Positions 6,690-17,601 are shown, numbered from the stretch's first letter. The stretch: 33,912 nt of DNA from Candidatus Vogelbacteria bacterium RIFOXYD1_FULL_44_32 (GCA_001823065.1 MHTJ01000005.1:1-33912); one strand, 5' to 3'. Made by a program: numbers and translations. The notes: generated by a model not told the origin, from the letters alone.

Positions 6690-7586
6690 TTAATTGCCAA
6701 TTGTCCAAGTGGCGCCAGGGATAGGGAAAGGGCCCTTGGGGGAGGCAGTCGTGTCAACCGAGGTGACAGCAATATTTAATTGTTTACCAAGGTGAGCAGA
6801 AACATTGCTACTCATGACGGCTTTAATAGTAAAGACGCGCATTTGACCTGGAGCAAAAATAGAGTCGGTTGGGACAAAAGCCAAACCATTTTTAAACGGG
6901 GTCGAGCCCTCGGTGCCACCGATAGCTCCCTTAGAGCCACCACTACCGTCGATGACAGTCAGACCGATAACCGACTGGGTAGAAGCCGAGCCATTTTGTT
7001 TGACCCAAAATCCTTTCAAATTGGCAGTCTCTTTACCAATATTAGTAATTTGGAGATACGACACTGGGACATTTGCGCCAGCACGGGCAGTACCGCCAAA
7101 GAGAAGTGGCACCGAGCCGATCGCGAGGGTAGTGGCGGATTTGGCACTGTTTTTACTTTCTTTGCTTTTTTTACCAACAACCAATTGGCCACTGGCTGTC
7201 ACCCGACGGGCCTCACCCTTGGTTCCAGTGACTTTAATGTCATAAACACCATCAGCTAGCTTTTTGGAGATTTTAACTCGCCAGCGGTCATTTTTAACTC
7301 TTATGTTTGTTTTTTTATAGTAGGTTTTTGTTGTTCCTTCTTTGAATAGAGTTAGTTTGACTGTTTTGGTCCCACAAGCTGTCCCGGTAATTGTTGGTTT
7401 GGCCGAATTAGAAGTGAGAGAAGAAGCATTAATTTGGATTGATATTTCCGTCGTGGTGGCAGTAGTTGGACAAATTGATTTAGTACTAGCAGTCACAGTC
7501 GAGAGTGGAACACAAACTGCCATGAAGATAATAATGGTCGCCACTAAGTGACTGGGCCGTCCCAAAAAGGTAAAGATTTTTTTCAT
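6690..7586 (-). CDS. Secreted hypothetical protein, Ig-like/fibronectin-like repeats
   Basis: N-terminal signal segment; KPTITGTACGTKTVKLTLFKEG...DGVYDIKVTGTKG pattern. Confidence 0.5.
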   Translation of the reverse strand: MKKIFTFLGRPSHLVATIIIFMAVCVPLSTVTASTKSICPTTATTTEISIQINASSLTSNSAKPTITGTACGTKTVKLTLFKEGTTKTYYKKTNIRVKNDRWRVKISKKLADGVYDIKVTGTKGEARRVTASGQLVVGKKSKESKNSAKSATTLAIGSVPLLFGGTARAGANVPVSYLQITNIGKETANLKGFWVKQNGSASTQSVIGLTVIDGSGGSKGAIGGTEGSTPFKNGLAFVPTDSIFAPGQMRVFTIKAVMSSNVSAHLGKQLNIAVTSVDTTASPKGPFPIPGATWTIGN

Positions 7587-7650
7587 AAAATATAGAAATT
7601 AAATTGTTAAGGTCTAGAATCTAAGCCACTTTCATTATCGCATACTATTC

Positions 7651-7690
7651 AAAAAAGGAAGACACCTATTTGCGGGTGTCTTCCTTTTTT
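7651..7690. terminator. Bidirectional hairpin terminator
   Basis: AAAAAAGGAAGACACC...GGGTGTCTTCCTTTTTT. Confidence 0.75.
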
Positions 7691-7705
7691 GCGCCACACC
7701 AGTGG

Positions 7706-7963
7706 CTAGATTCCAGACACACCATCACCGACAATTTCGTTATCAGCTTGGCTATTAAGCAAAATAACACCGCTATGAGTGGCAATATTTGGCGCAATAG
7801 CAATAGCCGTCATACCGTTGTCAGCGTTGACTGTGCTTACTTCACCGCTTTGGTTGACATAGGCATAAGTAGCGGCGTAGGCAAAACTGGTCACAGTAGG
7901 GACAACGACCGCAACGGCGATCAGGCCAGCTTTTATTAGCAAACGAGATATATTATTAGTCAT
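7706..7963 (-). CDS. Small secreted hypothetical protein
   Basis: MTNNISRLLIKAGLIAVAVVVPTVTSFAYAA signal peptide; start at ATG 7963. Confidence 0.5.
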   Translation of the reverse strand: MTNNISRLLIKAGLIAVAVVVPTVTSFAYAATYAYVNQSGEVSTVNADNGMTAIAIAPNIATHSGVILLNSQADNEIVGDGVSGI

Positions 7964-8229
7964 ATATTTTATGATTAGGTTTATAAGTGGGAGAGCCCCA
8001 CCGTCGACCCTTGGATTTAACAAGTCTGGTGGGCACTATCTATAGAGCCGTGGGAGGGGGCACAATCATACACCTGAGATGACGAAATATGACCAATATT
8101 GGGTTATGACACGTTTTTTGGCTTTATCCTAATTTAGGGGTAATTTAACTGATTTTTAATTGTAATATTTTTGTTTTGGCCACGACATATATATTAGTTG
8201 GTTTAAATTATCATTAATTAATAAAAAAT

Positions 8230-8448
8230 ATGACAACGATTATTAATACTCCCCCAACGGGGGAAAGTGCGGATTCAGGGGCGGGACTAGTGCTCGGTAT
8301 TCTCTTGGCTTTGATTTTAGTGATTCTTTTCTTTGTTTATGCTCTACCAGCTCTGCGTGACAATACTCCACCTAAGGCTGATAATATCGATATCAATGTT
8401 CAAGTGCCGGCAGATGAGACAGCCCCGATACCAGAGGTAACCCCTTAA
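8230..8448 (+). CDS. Small single-TM hypothetical protein
   Basis: GLVLGILLALILVILFFVYALPAL TM helix and polar tail. Confidence 0.5.
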   Translation: MTTIINTPPTGESADSGAGLVLGILLALILVILFFVYALPALRDNTPPKADNIDINVQVPADETAPIPEVTP

Positions 8449-8502
8449 CTTAAGTCACATTTCTGGCCTATTTGACCCCAGGAGCTAAGGGGAATATTTA
8501 GC

Positions 8503-8530
8503 TTGACAACCTGTGAAATTGGTATATAAT
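8503..8530 (+). promoter_or_regulatory. Sigma70-like promoter for DEAD-box helicase
   Basis: TTGACA (8503-8508) - 16 nt - TATAAT (8525-8530). Confidence 0.75.
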
Positions 8531-8604
8531 AGAGAGGTAAGTAATTCTCTCTAGTTTGGTTGGTGTAGATACTTCTACCGACATCATAAAGCTTTGGCTT
8601 TTGG

Positions 8605-8665
8605 AAACTTGCGAGATACCGGCCACCTTACCTTTAAACCTAAAGGCCGTAGGCGCAAGTTTTTT
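8605..8665 (+). promoter_or_regulatory. Terminator-like hairpin in the 5' leader of the helicase gene (putative attenuator)
   Basis: AAACTTGCG...CGCAAGTTT perfect 9 bp then T-run; inner GGCC/GGCC and CCTTTA-AACC-TAAAGG. Confidence 0.55.
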
Positions 8666-8711
8666 GCTATGTGCCAGTCCACATCTTATGCGGTGTGGCG
8701 ACAGAAAATAT

Positions 8712-9929
8712 ATGTATCAAGGAAATAGAAATTCCCGACCTCGTTTTGGTGGGGCACATCGTCCTAACCGAACAAGTAATTTCCGGGGTGGGCCTGGTGG
8801 TTTTAGACAGGGGAGAGGCGAAGCCAAATCGACCATCGATATCTCCAGGTTAATAAATAAAGTGGCGATTACGGAAGAGGTGGAAGTTTATGTTGCTGAA
8901 CATACTTTTGCCGATTTTCTCGTGGACGAACGGCTAAAGAAAAATATTATTGACAAGGGTTATCTCACGCCGACCCCGATTCAGGATAAAATTATTCCCC
9001 ATATTTTGCAGGGGCAAGACGTGGTGGGGATTGCCAACACGGGTACCGGTAAAACGGCGGCTTTTGTGGTCCCACTTTTGCACAAGGTGCTAAAAAATCC
9101 AAAGGAAAAAATATTAATTATGGCTCCGACCCGCGAGCTGGCGATTCAGATTGAAACCGAGTTAAAAAGTTTTGCGACTAGATTGGGTATTCACTCGGTG
9201 GTTTGCGTTGGTGGAGCACCGATCGGTCGGCAAATAGCTGACCTTCGTCACCCTAATCACTTTGTGATTGGGACCCCGGGGCGACTGAAAGATTTGATTG
9301 AACGGCGAGTGTTAAACTTGTCGAGTTTTGCTACGGTGGTATTAGATGAGGCCGACCGGATGCTCGACATGGGTTTTATTAATGACATGCGTTATATCAT
9401 TGGGCTGATGCAAAAAGAACGTCATACTCTTTTCTTTTCGGCGACTTTGTCACATGAGATTGAAAAGCTGATCCAAGATTTTCTTAAAGACCCAGTTCGG
9501 ATTTCAGTCAAAACTCAAGATACATCTAAAGATGTGTATCAGGATGTGGTGCGAATCAAGCCCGGGGAAAACAAAGTAGATGTTTTGCATAACCTATTAA
9601 AACAAGCGGATTTTTGTCGAGTGTTGGTTTTTGGTAAAACAAAACATGGAGTAGAACGTTTGGCCAAAACTTTGGCCGAGCGGGGGCTGAAGGCCGATTC
9701 AATTCATGGTAACAAGACTCACAACAATCGTCAGCGGGCCCTGTTGGCCTTTAAAACCAATCAAGTGCAGGTGTTGGTGGCCACCGATGTGGCGGCGCGG
9801 GGCCTGGATATTTCCGACATTTCACATGTGATTAATTTTGATTTGCCGACCACTTACGATGACTATGTGCACCGCATTGGTCGGACTGGACGGGCAGGGA
9901 AAAAAGGCAAAGCTCTGTCGTTTGTCTAA
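8712..9929 (+). CDS. DEAD-box ATP-dependent RNA helicase
   Basis: ANTGTGKTAAF, PTRELA, LDEADRMLD, SAT, HRIGRTGRAG; RG-rich N-terminus; ATG 8712 preferred over ORF start 8556, which lies in the structured leader. Confidence 0.9.
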   Translation: MYQGNRNSRPRFGGAHRPNRTSNFRGGPGGFRQGRGEAKSTIDISRLINKVAITEEVEVYVAEHTFADFLVDERLKKNIIDKGYLTPTPIQDKIIPHILQGQDVVGIANTGTGKTAAFVVPLLHKVLKNPKEKILIMAPTRELAIQIETELKSFATRLGIHSVVCVGGAPIGRQIADLRHPNHFVIGTPGRLKDLIERRVLNLSSFATVVLDEADRMLDMGFINDMRYIIGLMQKERHTLFFSATLSHEIEKLIQDFLKDPVRISVKTQDTSKDVYQDVVRIKPGENKVDVLHNLLKQADFCRVLVFGKTKHGVERLAKTLAERGLKADSIHGNKTHNNRQRALLAFKTNQVQVLVATDVAARGLDISDISHVINFDLPTTYDDYVHRIGRTGRAGKKGKALSFV

Positions 9930-9983
9930 TCAAGAAAATAAGTTATACTGTGGTAGTAAACAATTAATATATAAAAAATAATT

Positions 9984-10121
9984 ATGGCGAAAAGAGTAGC
10001 TCAAGATATAAAGAACAAGACCTCGCGGTCTAAAAAAACTAAAAAGCGATTAGCTGTCAAACAAGTGATGCTGACCGCAAAGCGAGCCAAGCAGGCAAAG
10101 AGAAAAGGAAAAAAAAGGTAA
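9984..10121 (+). CDS. Small Lys/Arg-rich basic protein (45 aa)
   Basis: MAKRVAQDIKNKTSRSKKTKKRLAVKQVMLTAKRAKQAKRKGKKR; not in the supplied ORF track. Confidence 0.55.
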   Translation: MAKRVAQDIKNKTSRSKKTKKRLAVKQVMLTAKRAKQAKRKGKKR

Positions 10122-10130
10122 AAAATTTAA

Positions 10131-10177
10131 AATAAGAAAAACCCCCGCGAGCTTCGCTCGCGGGGGTTTTTCTTATT
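10131..10177. terminator. Bidirectional terminator between convergent genes
   Basis: AATAAGAAAAACCCCCGCGAGC-TTC-GCTCGCGGGGGTTTTTCTTATT palindrome. Confidence 0.9.
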
Positions 10178-10580
10178 TTAGCTTTTTACACTTGGCGCAC
10201 CGGCAACCATGGGGTTTGATCCGGTCGTTCCAGTATTCTTTGCCGTAGTCATAGGTGAGCTCTTCACCGGCCTTGATATTTTTCTTGGCCATAATAAATA
10301 TTCTTTTTTGGTGGATGACGGGTTCGCAGTTGGGCCGGCAAGCGTGGTTGATATAGCGTGCAGTGTTGGTGCGGGCTTGGCCGTCGATAGTGATTTTAGA
10401 ATTGATTTCAAACAAATAGCGACTGCGACTAGTGTAAGCTTCTTTCTCGCCGATCACTCGCCCCACGTACTCAATAATGCAGGCGCCCTTAGGGATATCG
10501 CTATCAGTAAATAGACCTAGTCCAGCACTAGAGCGTTTGGCTTTTAATCTATAATCACCAGGAATATATTTACTTGGCAT
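10173..10580 (-). CDS. SET-domain protein (putative lysine methyltransferase)
   Basis: SSAGLGLFTDSDIPKGACIIEYVGRVI, NTARYINHACRPNC, GEELTYDYG, post-SET-like CRCAKC. Confidence 0.88.
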   Translation of the reverse strand: MPSKYIPGDYRLKAKRSSAGLGLFTDSDIPKGACIIEYVGRVIGEKEAYTSRSRYLFEINSKITIDGQARTNTARYINHACRPNCEPVIHQKRIFIMAKKNIKAGEELTYDYGKEYWNDRIKPHGCRCAKCKKLK

Positions 10581-10619
10581 AAACTAATATCCTACTGCCA
10601 ATGTTGTTTTTTGCCAAAT

Positions 10620-11801
10620 CTAAAACAACTTCCAAATATTTTTATCTTCTCCGCCGTCAATTTTGAAAATAGCAATACCGCGCAGGTCATATTTTTCTGC
10701 TAGTTTAATCTTTTCCTTTATAGCCTTGGCGTCGCTCCACGAAACATAATTAAATTTTACGGTTTCGCCAGTCTTGTTGGCGTGGGCCAGTGCTTTGGCG
10801 GCAATTTCCAACCCTCTGGGGGTATCTTTAGGAATAGTAAGTGATTTTAGTTTCACTGTCGATTCTTTGGGTAGGTAGGAAAAAGCTAGCTCGCCAGCCG
10901 AATTGGTAAAAGCTCTGGTCTTGTATTTTTTAGCGGTTTTTACCCCATACTCTGGATTTAAAGCCCAGAGTTTTTTATAGCCTTGATACCAATTGGGTGA
11001 GACAGTTACTTCATATTCAGCCCCATAGGTTGGCACGCCCAACATAATTTTATTTTTCGGAATATCCTCTAGGGCCAGTTTAATAACTTTTTCCACCCAG
11101 TCGGCATCGGCCGTGGGGGCATATGGTGAGCCTCTTTTCGAGTCATTTAATTTTATATCAGCTCGTTGCTGGTCATAGGTCATAATTTGAAAGACATCAC
11201 AGGCCTGACCGAGGCGGGCATAATCGTTGGCGTAAATTAACGGGTTGGGAATATTTCGGTAGAGTGAGTCGGGTGGGGTACGAGCTTCGATAGTGCACAC
11301 TAAAGTTTTATCATCGAGTTTGTCCTTCAATTCTTCAATAAATAGGGAAAAATAATCTTTAGTCGAAGCCATCTTCCCTTCATAGTCAATATCGACGCCC
11401 GCATAATTATCATCTTCAACCATCTCCACAATTTGCTCGATATGATTTTTACGAGTAGTTGGGTCGGAAAGAATTTCTTGCATTGAATTGGCATTACTCC
11501 ACATGACGGTGGGGATTATGTCGACTCGAGCTTTTTTAGCTTCGCGAAAAAGTTTAACCCAATTTCTGTTTTCCAAATCGCCCAAATCCTTTAAAGTGCC
11601 ATCATTTTTAACAGTAAAACTAAATGGGTAGATAGCGTCCAGTTTATCTAAATTGTTTTTAGCATCTTTGGTGCCCTCTGCCACCTTCCAGTACGGGATC
11701 CAGCCGGCAATTTTTAAATCGGTTTCAGTTTGGCCTGCGATTGGAAAAAATAGGATTGCTAAGGCCAAAGTAAGAAAGACAAAATATTTTTTATTTAGCA
11801 T
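10620..11801 (-). CDS. Glycoside hydrolase family 18 (chitinase/YaaH-like), secreted
   Basis: Signal peptide MLNKKYFVFLTLALAILFFP; catalytic GVDIDYEG (DxDxE-type); IMTYDQ. Confidence 0.8.
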   Translation of the reverse strand: MLNKKYFVFLTLALAILFFPIAGQTETDLKIAGWIPYWKVAEGTKDAKNNLDKLDAIYPFSFTVKNDGTLKDLGDLENRNWVKLFREAKKARVDIIPTVMWSNANSMQEILSDPTTRKNHIEQIVEMVEDDNYAGVDIDYEGKMASTKDYFSLFIEELKDKLDDKTLVCTIEARTPPDSLYRNIPNPLIYANDYARLGQACDVFQIMTYDQQRADIKLNDSKRGSPYAPTADADWVEKVIKLALEDIPKNKIMLGVPTYGAEYEVTVSPNWYQGYKKLWALNPEYGVKTAKKYKTRAFTNSAGELAFSYLPKESTVKLKSLTIPKDTPRGLEIAAKALAHANKTGETVKFNYVSWSDAKAIKEKIKLAEKYDLRGIAIFKIDGGEDKNIWKLF

Positions 11802-11920
11802 ATATAAAGTATAGCTAAAATTGGTGGATTTAAACAGATTTTTGGATATAGTGGACAAATCAATTCACACTGTATTTCATTTGTTATATAATTGAACAAA
11901 TTAGTAGTTAACTTAATTTC

Positions 11921-12310
11921 ATGGAATTATCGATTTTCTTATCGCAAGCATTGGGTATTTATTTGGTCCTGATTGGTCTTATTTGTATTACCCGTCGCAA
12001 AATGATGATGGCGGCGGTGGCTGATATGATAAATAATCGGGCCTTGATATATCTCGTCGGTATTTTAGAGCTTTTGGCGGGTATTGGTTTGGTGTTGGTT
12101 CACAATATTTGGGCGTGGAATGCAACTGTTATTATTACTATTACCGGTTGGGCGATGTTGATTGAAGCTATTGCCTATTTAGTCTTGCCTTATCGGGTGG
12201 TAGCCAAAATTTTCCGTCGTTTCAATACCAAAAATTGGTATGTAGGCGGGGGATTGGTAGCGGTCCTACTTGGGGCCTACCTGGCGGCGGTCGGTTTTGG
12301 TTTAATGTAG
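11921..12310 (+). CDS. Hypothetical integral membrane protein
   Basis: Four hydrophobic segments. Confidence 0.55.
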   Translation: MELSIFLSQALGIYLVLIGLICITRRKMMMAAVADMINNRALIYLVGILELLAGIGLVLVHNIWAWNATVIITITGWAMLIEAIAYLVLPYRVVAKIFRRFNTKNWYVGGGLVAVLLGAYLAAVGFGLM

Positions 12311-12325
12311 GGTTTTTCTTGTTTA

Positions 12326-12366
12326 AAACCAACCCCCAGCGCGCCGAGCGCGTTGGGGGTTGGTTT
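12326..12366. terminator. Hairpin terminator
   Basis: AAACCAACCCCCAGCGCGCCGAGCGCGTTGGGGGTTGGTTT. Confidence 0.75.
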
Positions 12367-12409
12367 GTGCTAGACTGGTTTATTATGAATATTTAGAAAT
12401 AGACATTTT

Positions 12410-13285
12410 ATGAGCCTAAAAAACAATGAAATTTGGTTTTGGTTTTGTTTAATGTTGGTTTTAGTCGGGGCAGCGAGCGGGGGTGGTTTTTTCTGGTTTT
12501 GGCAGGAGGTGCAAACTATTCGTCTCTCCCTGGCGTCTTCGACGGCCGCCCTTAAGACAAAAAATGAAGAAATAATTAAATTAACCACAGAAGCGTCTGA
12601 GTTAGCTGCAGTTTTAAATAAAGAAAAAAATAAAAACAATGAGTTTGAGGAACAAATTAATGAAATAAATGATACTGTTGGCACTTTAGAAAAATGGAGT
12701 AAGACTGACCCTGAGCTTTTGCAAAAATATTCTAAAATATTTTTTCTAAATGAAAATTATTCTCCAGCTGAGCTAAAGGATATCGATAGTGAATATTTAT
12801 ATGACAAAACTAAAACTTTGCAGATTCACGCCGAAGTCGAATCGTTTTTAGTAGATATGTTACAGGAGGCAAGTGAAGACGGGGTAGATTTACAGGTAGT
12901 TTCAGCTTTTCGCTCTTTTGGCTACCAATCACAGTTAAAAAATAGCTATGCCGTGGTATATGGCGCCGGGACCGCTAACCAGTTTTCGGCCGACCAAGGA
13001 TATTCGGAACATCAATTGGGGACAACCTTAGATTTTACAATTTTAGGTAAAGTGCCTTTTGTGGGTTTTGATACGACCGAAGGTTTTAAATGGCTTCAAG
13101 CCAATGCCTACAAATTTGGTTTTGTCTTATCGTACCCTAAAGGTAATGTTTATTACCAATACGAGCCTTGGCATTGGCGTTTTGTGGGTGAAAATTTAGC
13201 CCGAGATCTAAATCGCAGTGGTAAATTTTTCTATGACTTAGACCAGCGGGCACTTGACCCATATTTGGTAAAACTTTTTGATTAA
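12410..13285 (+). CDS. M15 family D-alanyl-D-alanine carboxypeptidase (VanY-like), membrane anchored
   Basis: VVSAFRSFGYQSQLK...GYSEHQLGTTLDF...EPWHWRFVG. Confidence 0.88.
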   Translation: MSLKNNEIWFWFCLMLVLVGAASGGGFFWFWQEVQTIRLSLASSTAALKTKNEEIIKLTTEASELAAVLNKEKNKNNEFEEQINEINDTVGTLEKWSKTDPELLQKYSKIFFLNENYSPAELKDIDSEYLYDKTKTLQIHAEVESFLVDMLQEASEDGVDLQVVSAFRSFGYQSQLKNSYAVVYGAGTANQFSADQGYSEHQLGTTLDFTILGKVPFVGFDTTEGFKWLQANAYKFGFVLSYPKGNVYYQYEPWHWRFVGENLARDLNRSGKFFYDLDQRALDPYLVKLFD

Positions 13286-13352
13286 TTAATGTAATGGAAA
13301 AGTGGTGGTTGCCGAAACAATGATTAAAATGATAAAGTAGTAACTTAATTAG

Positions 13353-14800
<1,448 letters not shown>

Positions 14801-14860
14801 CTCGCTAGGCTGGGAAAAACATCAAATACTCGGTGTTTGATAATTTTTGGTTTTAATATA

Positions 14861-14895
14861 AAAAAAGCGAGCCCTCGCGGTGAAGCGGGGGCTCG
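14861..14895 (-). terminator. Intrinsic terminator for minus-strand orphan gene
   Basis: Minus-strand GAGCCCCCGC...GCGAGGGCTCGC followed by T-run. Confidence 0.7.
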
Positions 14896-14903
14896 AGGAA
14901 ATT

Positions 14904-15479
14904 CTACACGCCGTAGAATGACTTAAGCGTGTTAGCGTCCGGCGTGGTGAAGATCATCACCTTGTCTTCACGTTCGATTCGGCCACTCAGCCTGATTGGA
15001 AACATGTGGTTGATTCTAACATCGTTTGTCGTCGCGTCGACGTAATCGATGCTCTTTGCACTGTCGACGGCTGGTAGGGGGATGTAGTGGTATCCCCGCA
15101 GAAGATGTTTAGACCCACAGACGGTCTCCAGGACGGCCCGAAGCTTATCTCCCTTGTATTCGTAGTGTGTCTCTAGGTTTAGGCCTGAGACAAAGTCGAA
15201 TAGTTCTTCCCAGGTGGCTGTAAGGCAAGGGTTTGCCAACTGGAAAAAGGTTACACTTACCAGATCGTCGCGTTGACCGGGTCGCTTGACGGCAAATGTC
15301 GTCTGCATCCCGACAAACTTTTCGATTTTCCACGCCTTGTCCTCCAAAATTAATTGGAGGCATCTTACCACCTGGTGAGGATCTCGTTTCCCGTCAACCA
15401 CTAGTTTGGATATGGTTCCCCACAGACGGAACAAGGTTTCGAATACGTTTTTGTCATTACTCATGACAGGCCCTTTCAA
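14904..15479 (-). CDS. Hypothetical protein (orphan, island-like)
   Basis: Intact ORF with its own promoter, structured leader and terminator; GC-richer than neighbours. Confidence 0.65.
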   Translation of the reverse strand: MKGPVMSNDKNVFETLFRLWGTISKLVVDGKRDPHQVVRCLQLILEDKAWKIEKFVGMQTTFAVKRPGQRDDLVSVTFFQLANPCLTATWEELFDFVSGLNLETHYEYKGDKLRAVLETVCGSKHLLRGYHYIPLPAVDSAKSIDYVDATTNDVRINHMFPIRLSGRIEREDKVMIFTTPDANTLKSFYGV

Positions 15480-15550
15480 GGTTCGATACTACCCGTTACT
15501 AGCGGGTGTTTCCGGGAACTGCCGGATCAGGTTTAATTTGCACTATTTAC

Positions 15551-15578
15551 ATTATAGCATATAGAACTTATATGTCAA
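15551..15578 (-). promoter_or_regulatory. Sigma70 promoter
   Basis: Minus strand TTGACA (15578-15573) - 16 nt - TATAAT (15556-15551). Confidence 0.8.
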
Positions 15579-15616
15579 GTCCTAGAAAAATGGGAAATAC
15601 TTTAGAATAAAGTCTT

Positions 15617-17137
15617 ATGGAAACAAATATAAATACTAAAAAACAGGCGATTTTAATTGTTTTAGACGGTTGGGGGTATCGGGAGGATGTGGAACACAAT
15701 GCGGTGGCGGTGGCGAAAACGCCGGTGTTTGATAAGTTGTGGGCAAAGTACCCGCATACGCTTTTAGAAGCGTCGGGGCTTGCCGTGGGCCTACCGGCAG
15801 GGCAGATGGGCAACTCGGAGATTGGGCACACGACCATCGGGGCGGGGAAAATTATTGATACCGACTTGGTGCGGATTGAAAAGGCAATTAAGGGTGGGGA
15901 GTTGCCGCTGAATAGTGCATTGTGTGCGGTGTTTGAGCATACGCGGAAAAACAATTCCACCCTCCATCTGATGGGCCTACTTTCTGACGGTGGGGTGCAT
16001 AGTCATGAAGACCATTTGCATGCGATCTTAAAAACCGCTAAAGAGGCGGGGATAGAAAAAATCGCTTTGCATATTTTTACTGACGGCCGCGACACCGCTC
16101 CGCAAAGTTCTGCCGGTTATTTGAAAAAGCTCGAAGATGTTTTAGAAGAAGTGGGGATAGGAACTATTGCCACTGTTGCGGGCCGGTTTTACGCCATGGA
16201 TCGCGACAACAATTGGGATCGAATGGAGCGCGCGGAGGCGGCGATGTTTAATTGTGTTGGTAAAACTTGCCAGCTGAAAAAGCCGTCGGAACTGGTGGCC
16301 GAACTTCATGCAGAGGGACTTTTGGACGAACATTTGGAACCGATTGTTTTTCTCGATGAAAGTGGTGAGGGTTATAAAGTACAAAATGGCGATGCTATTT
16401 TTGTTTTCAATTTTCGCTCGGATCGGGTGAAAATGCTAATGAAAAAGTTGCTAGAGAAAAAAGAGAATATGAACTTGGCGCTTTCGACTATGACCGAATA
16501 CGATAAAAGTTTTGCTTGCGCCGTCGCTTTTCCAGCAATACCGATTGAGACGACGCTCGCGGCTGAAGTGGCGCAGGCAGGGCTCACTCAGGCCCATATT
16601 GCGGAAACAGAAAAATTTCCGCATGCGACCTATTTTTTAAATGGTGGGCGTAAAGAGCCGCACGAGGGGGAAGAGCATATTCTCTTAGACAGCCGCAAAG
16701 ATGTGCCAACACACGACCTTGCTCCGAAGATGCGAGCCGAGAGTATTGCCGACAAAGCGGTGGAAGAAATAGAGAAAGGCACCAATTTTATTTTTATCAA
16801 CTTCGCCAACCCCGATATGGTGGGGCATACCGCCAATGTGCCGGCCATTGTCGAGGCGCTAGAGGAAGTAGATACCCAACTGGGGCGAGTGTATGAGGCG
16901 GCCCAGAAAACCGGGGCGGTGCTTTTTGTCACCGCCGACCACGGCAATGCCGAGGTAAATGTGGACAAGGAGACTGGCGAAAAGCACACCGCGCATACGA
17001 TAAACCCTGTGCCGGCGATTGTGACCGATAAAGAGGTTAAGGTGAAAGAAGGGACGCTGGCTGATATTGCACCGACTATTTTAACTCTACTTGATTTGCT
17101 CCAGCCCGAAAGTATGACCGGTCAGAAACTAATTTAG
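15617..17137 (+). CDS. gpmI: 2,3-bisphosphoglycerate-independent phosphoglycerate mutase
   Basis: LIVLDGWGYRED, GQMGNSEIGHTTIGAG, FTDGRDTAP, FNFRSDRVK, NFANPDMVGHT, VTADHGNAE. Confidence 0.97.
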   Translation: METNINTKKQAILIVLDGWGYREDVEHNAVAVAKTPVFDKLWAKYPHTLLEASGLAVGLPAGQMGNSEIGHTTIGAGKIIDTDLVRIEKAIKGGELPLNSALCAVFEHTRKNNSTLHLMGLLSDGGVHSHEDHLHAILKTAKEAGIEKIALHIFTDGRDTAPQSSAGYLKKLEDVLEEVGIGTIATVAGRFYAMDRDNNWDRMERAEAAMFNCVGKTCQLKKPSELVAELHAEGLLDEHLEPIVFLDESGEGYKVQNGDAIFVFNFRSDRVKMLMKKLLEKKENMNLALSTMTEYDKSFACAVAFPAIPIETTLAAEVAQAGLTQAHIAETEKFPHATYFLNGGRKEPHEGEEHILLDSRKDVPTHDLAPKMRAESIADKAVEEIEKGTNFIFINFANPDMVGHTANVPAIVEALEEVDTQLGRVYEAAQKTGAVLFVTADHGNAEVNVDKETGEKHTAHTINPVPAIVTDKEVKVKEGTLADIAPTILTLLDLLQPESMTGQKLI

Positions 17138-17357
17138 TTGTGATGATAATTTTCCTGGGCTACAATTTGGGTTAAATGTGCCACCAGCGTTACAAACAAG
17201 GATTTTCGGTCATATTGGCTATTTCTATTTAGATCAAAGAAAATGGGGTAAGTATTTGGTGGGGTTTTTTGACTAGGCAATTTGACATAAAGTCTCGTGA
17301 GTGCGAGAAATAGTATAGAAAAATCTGCCACTAAGTGGCGAGAAGGGAGGTGTTAAG

Positions 17358-17597
17358 ATGCTAACCAAAGAACAGCTACCACTGGCGGTAGTACTTAGGC
17401 CAAAAGCCCGAAACATGGAATTTCCGGCGGGGGTCAAGCAGTCAGACAATGGGGAACTGCACTTTTTTGACCCCCGCGTCGAATGCAATTTGGCCCCGGA
17501 AACAGTTTTAATCATTGTCTACGGCGTGCCGATTGTAGTCGCCAAGTCGGATATTTTCGAAATTTGGCGTGACGGAGAAAAAGTTTGGCCCAGCTAA
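17358..17597 (+). CDS. Small hypothetical protein (orphan)
   Basis: GGGAGGTG SD; hairpin GCCACTAAGTGGC upstream; terminator downstream. Confidence 0.55.
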   Translation: MLTKEQLPLAVVLRPKARNMEFPAGVKQSDNGELHFFDPRVECNLAPETVLIIVYGVPIVVAKSDIFEIWRDGEKVWPS

Positions 17598-17601
17598 GTA
17601 G

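Noticed and set aside
6780-7551. Plus-strand ORFs 6780-7259, 6913-7245 and 7342-7551
   Set aside because: Antisense to a secreted protein with clear signal peptide and repeat domains on the minus strand.
8556-8711. N-terminal extension of the DEAD-box helicase (MVGVDTSTDII...)
   Set aside because: Region is a structured leader downstream of a promoter; the expected RG-rich N-terminus starts at ATG 8712.
15480-15545. TPP riboswitch suggested by minus-strand ACCTGATCCGG
   Set aside because: The remaining THI-element consensus (CTGAGA, following GG-TAAT-CC-GCG-GGGAA region) is absent; only two simple hairpins are seen, and the gene is not thiamine related.
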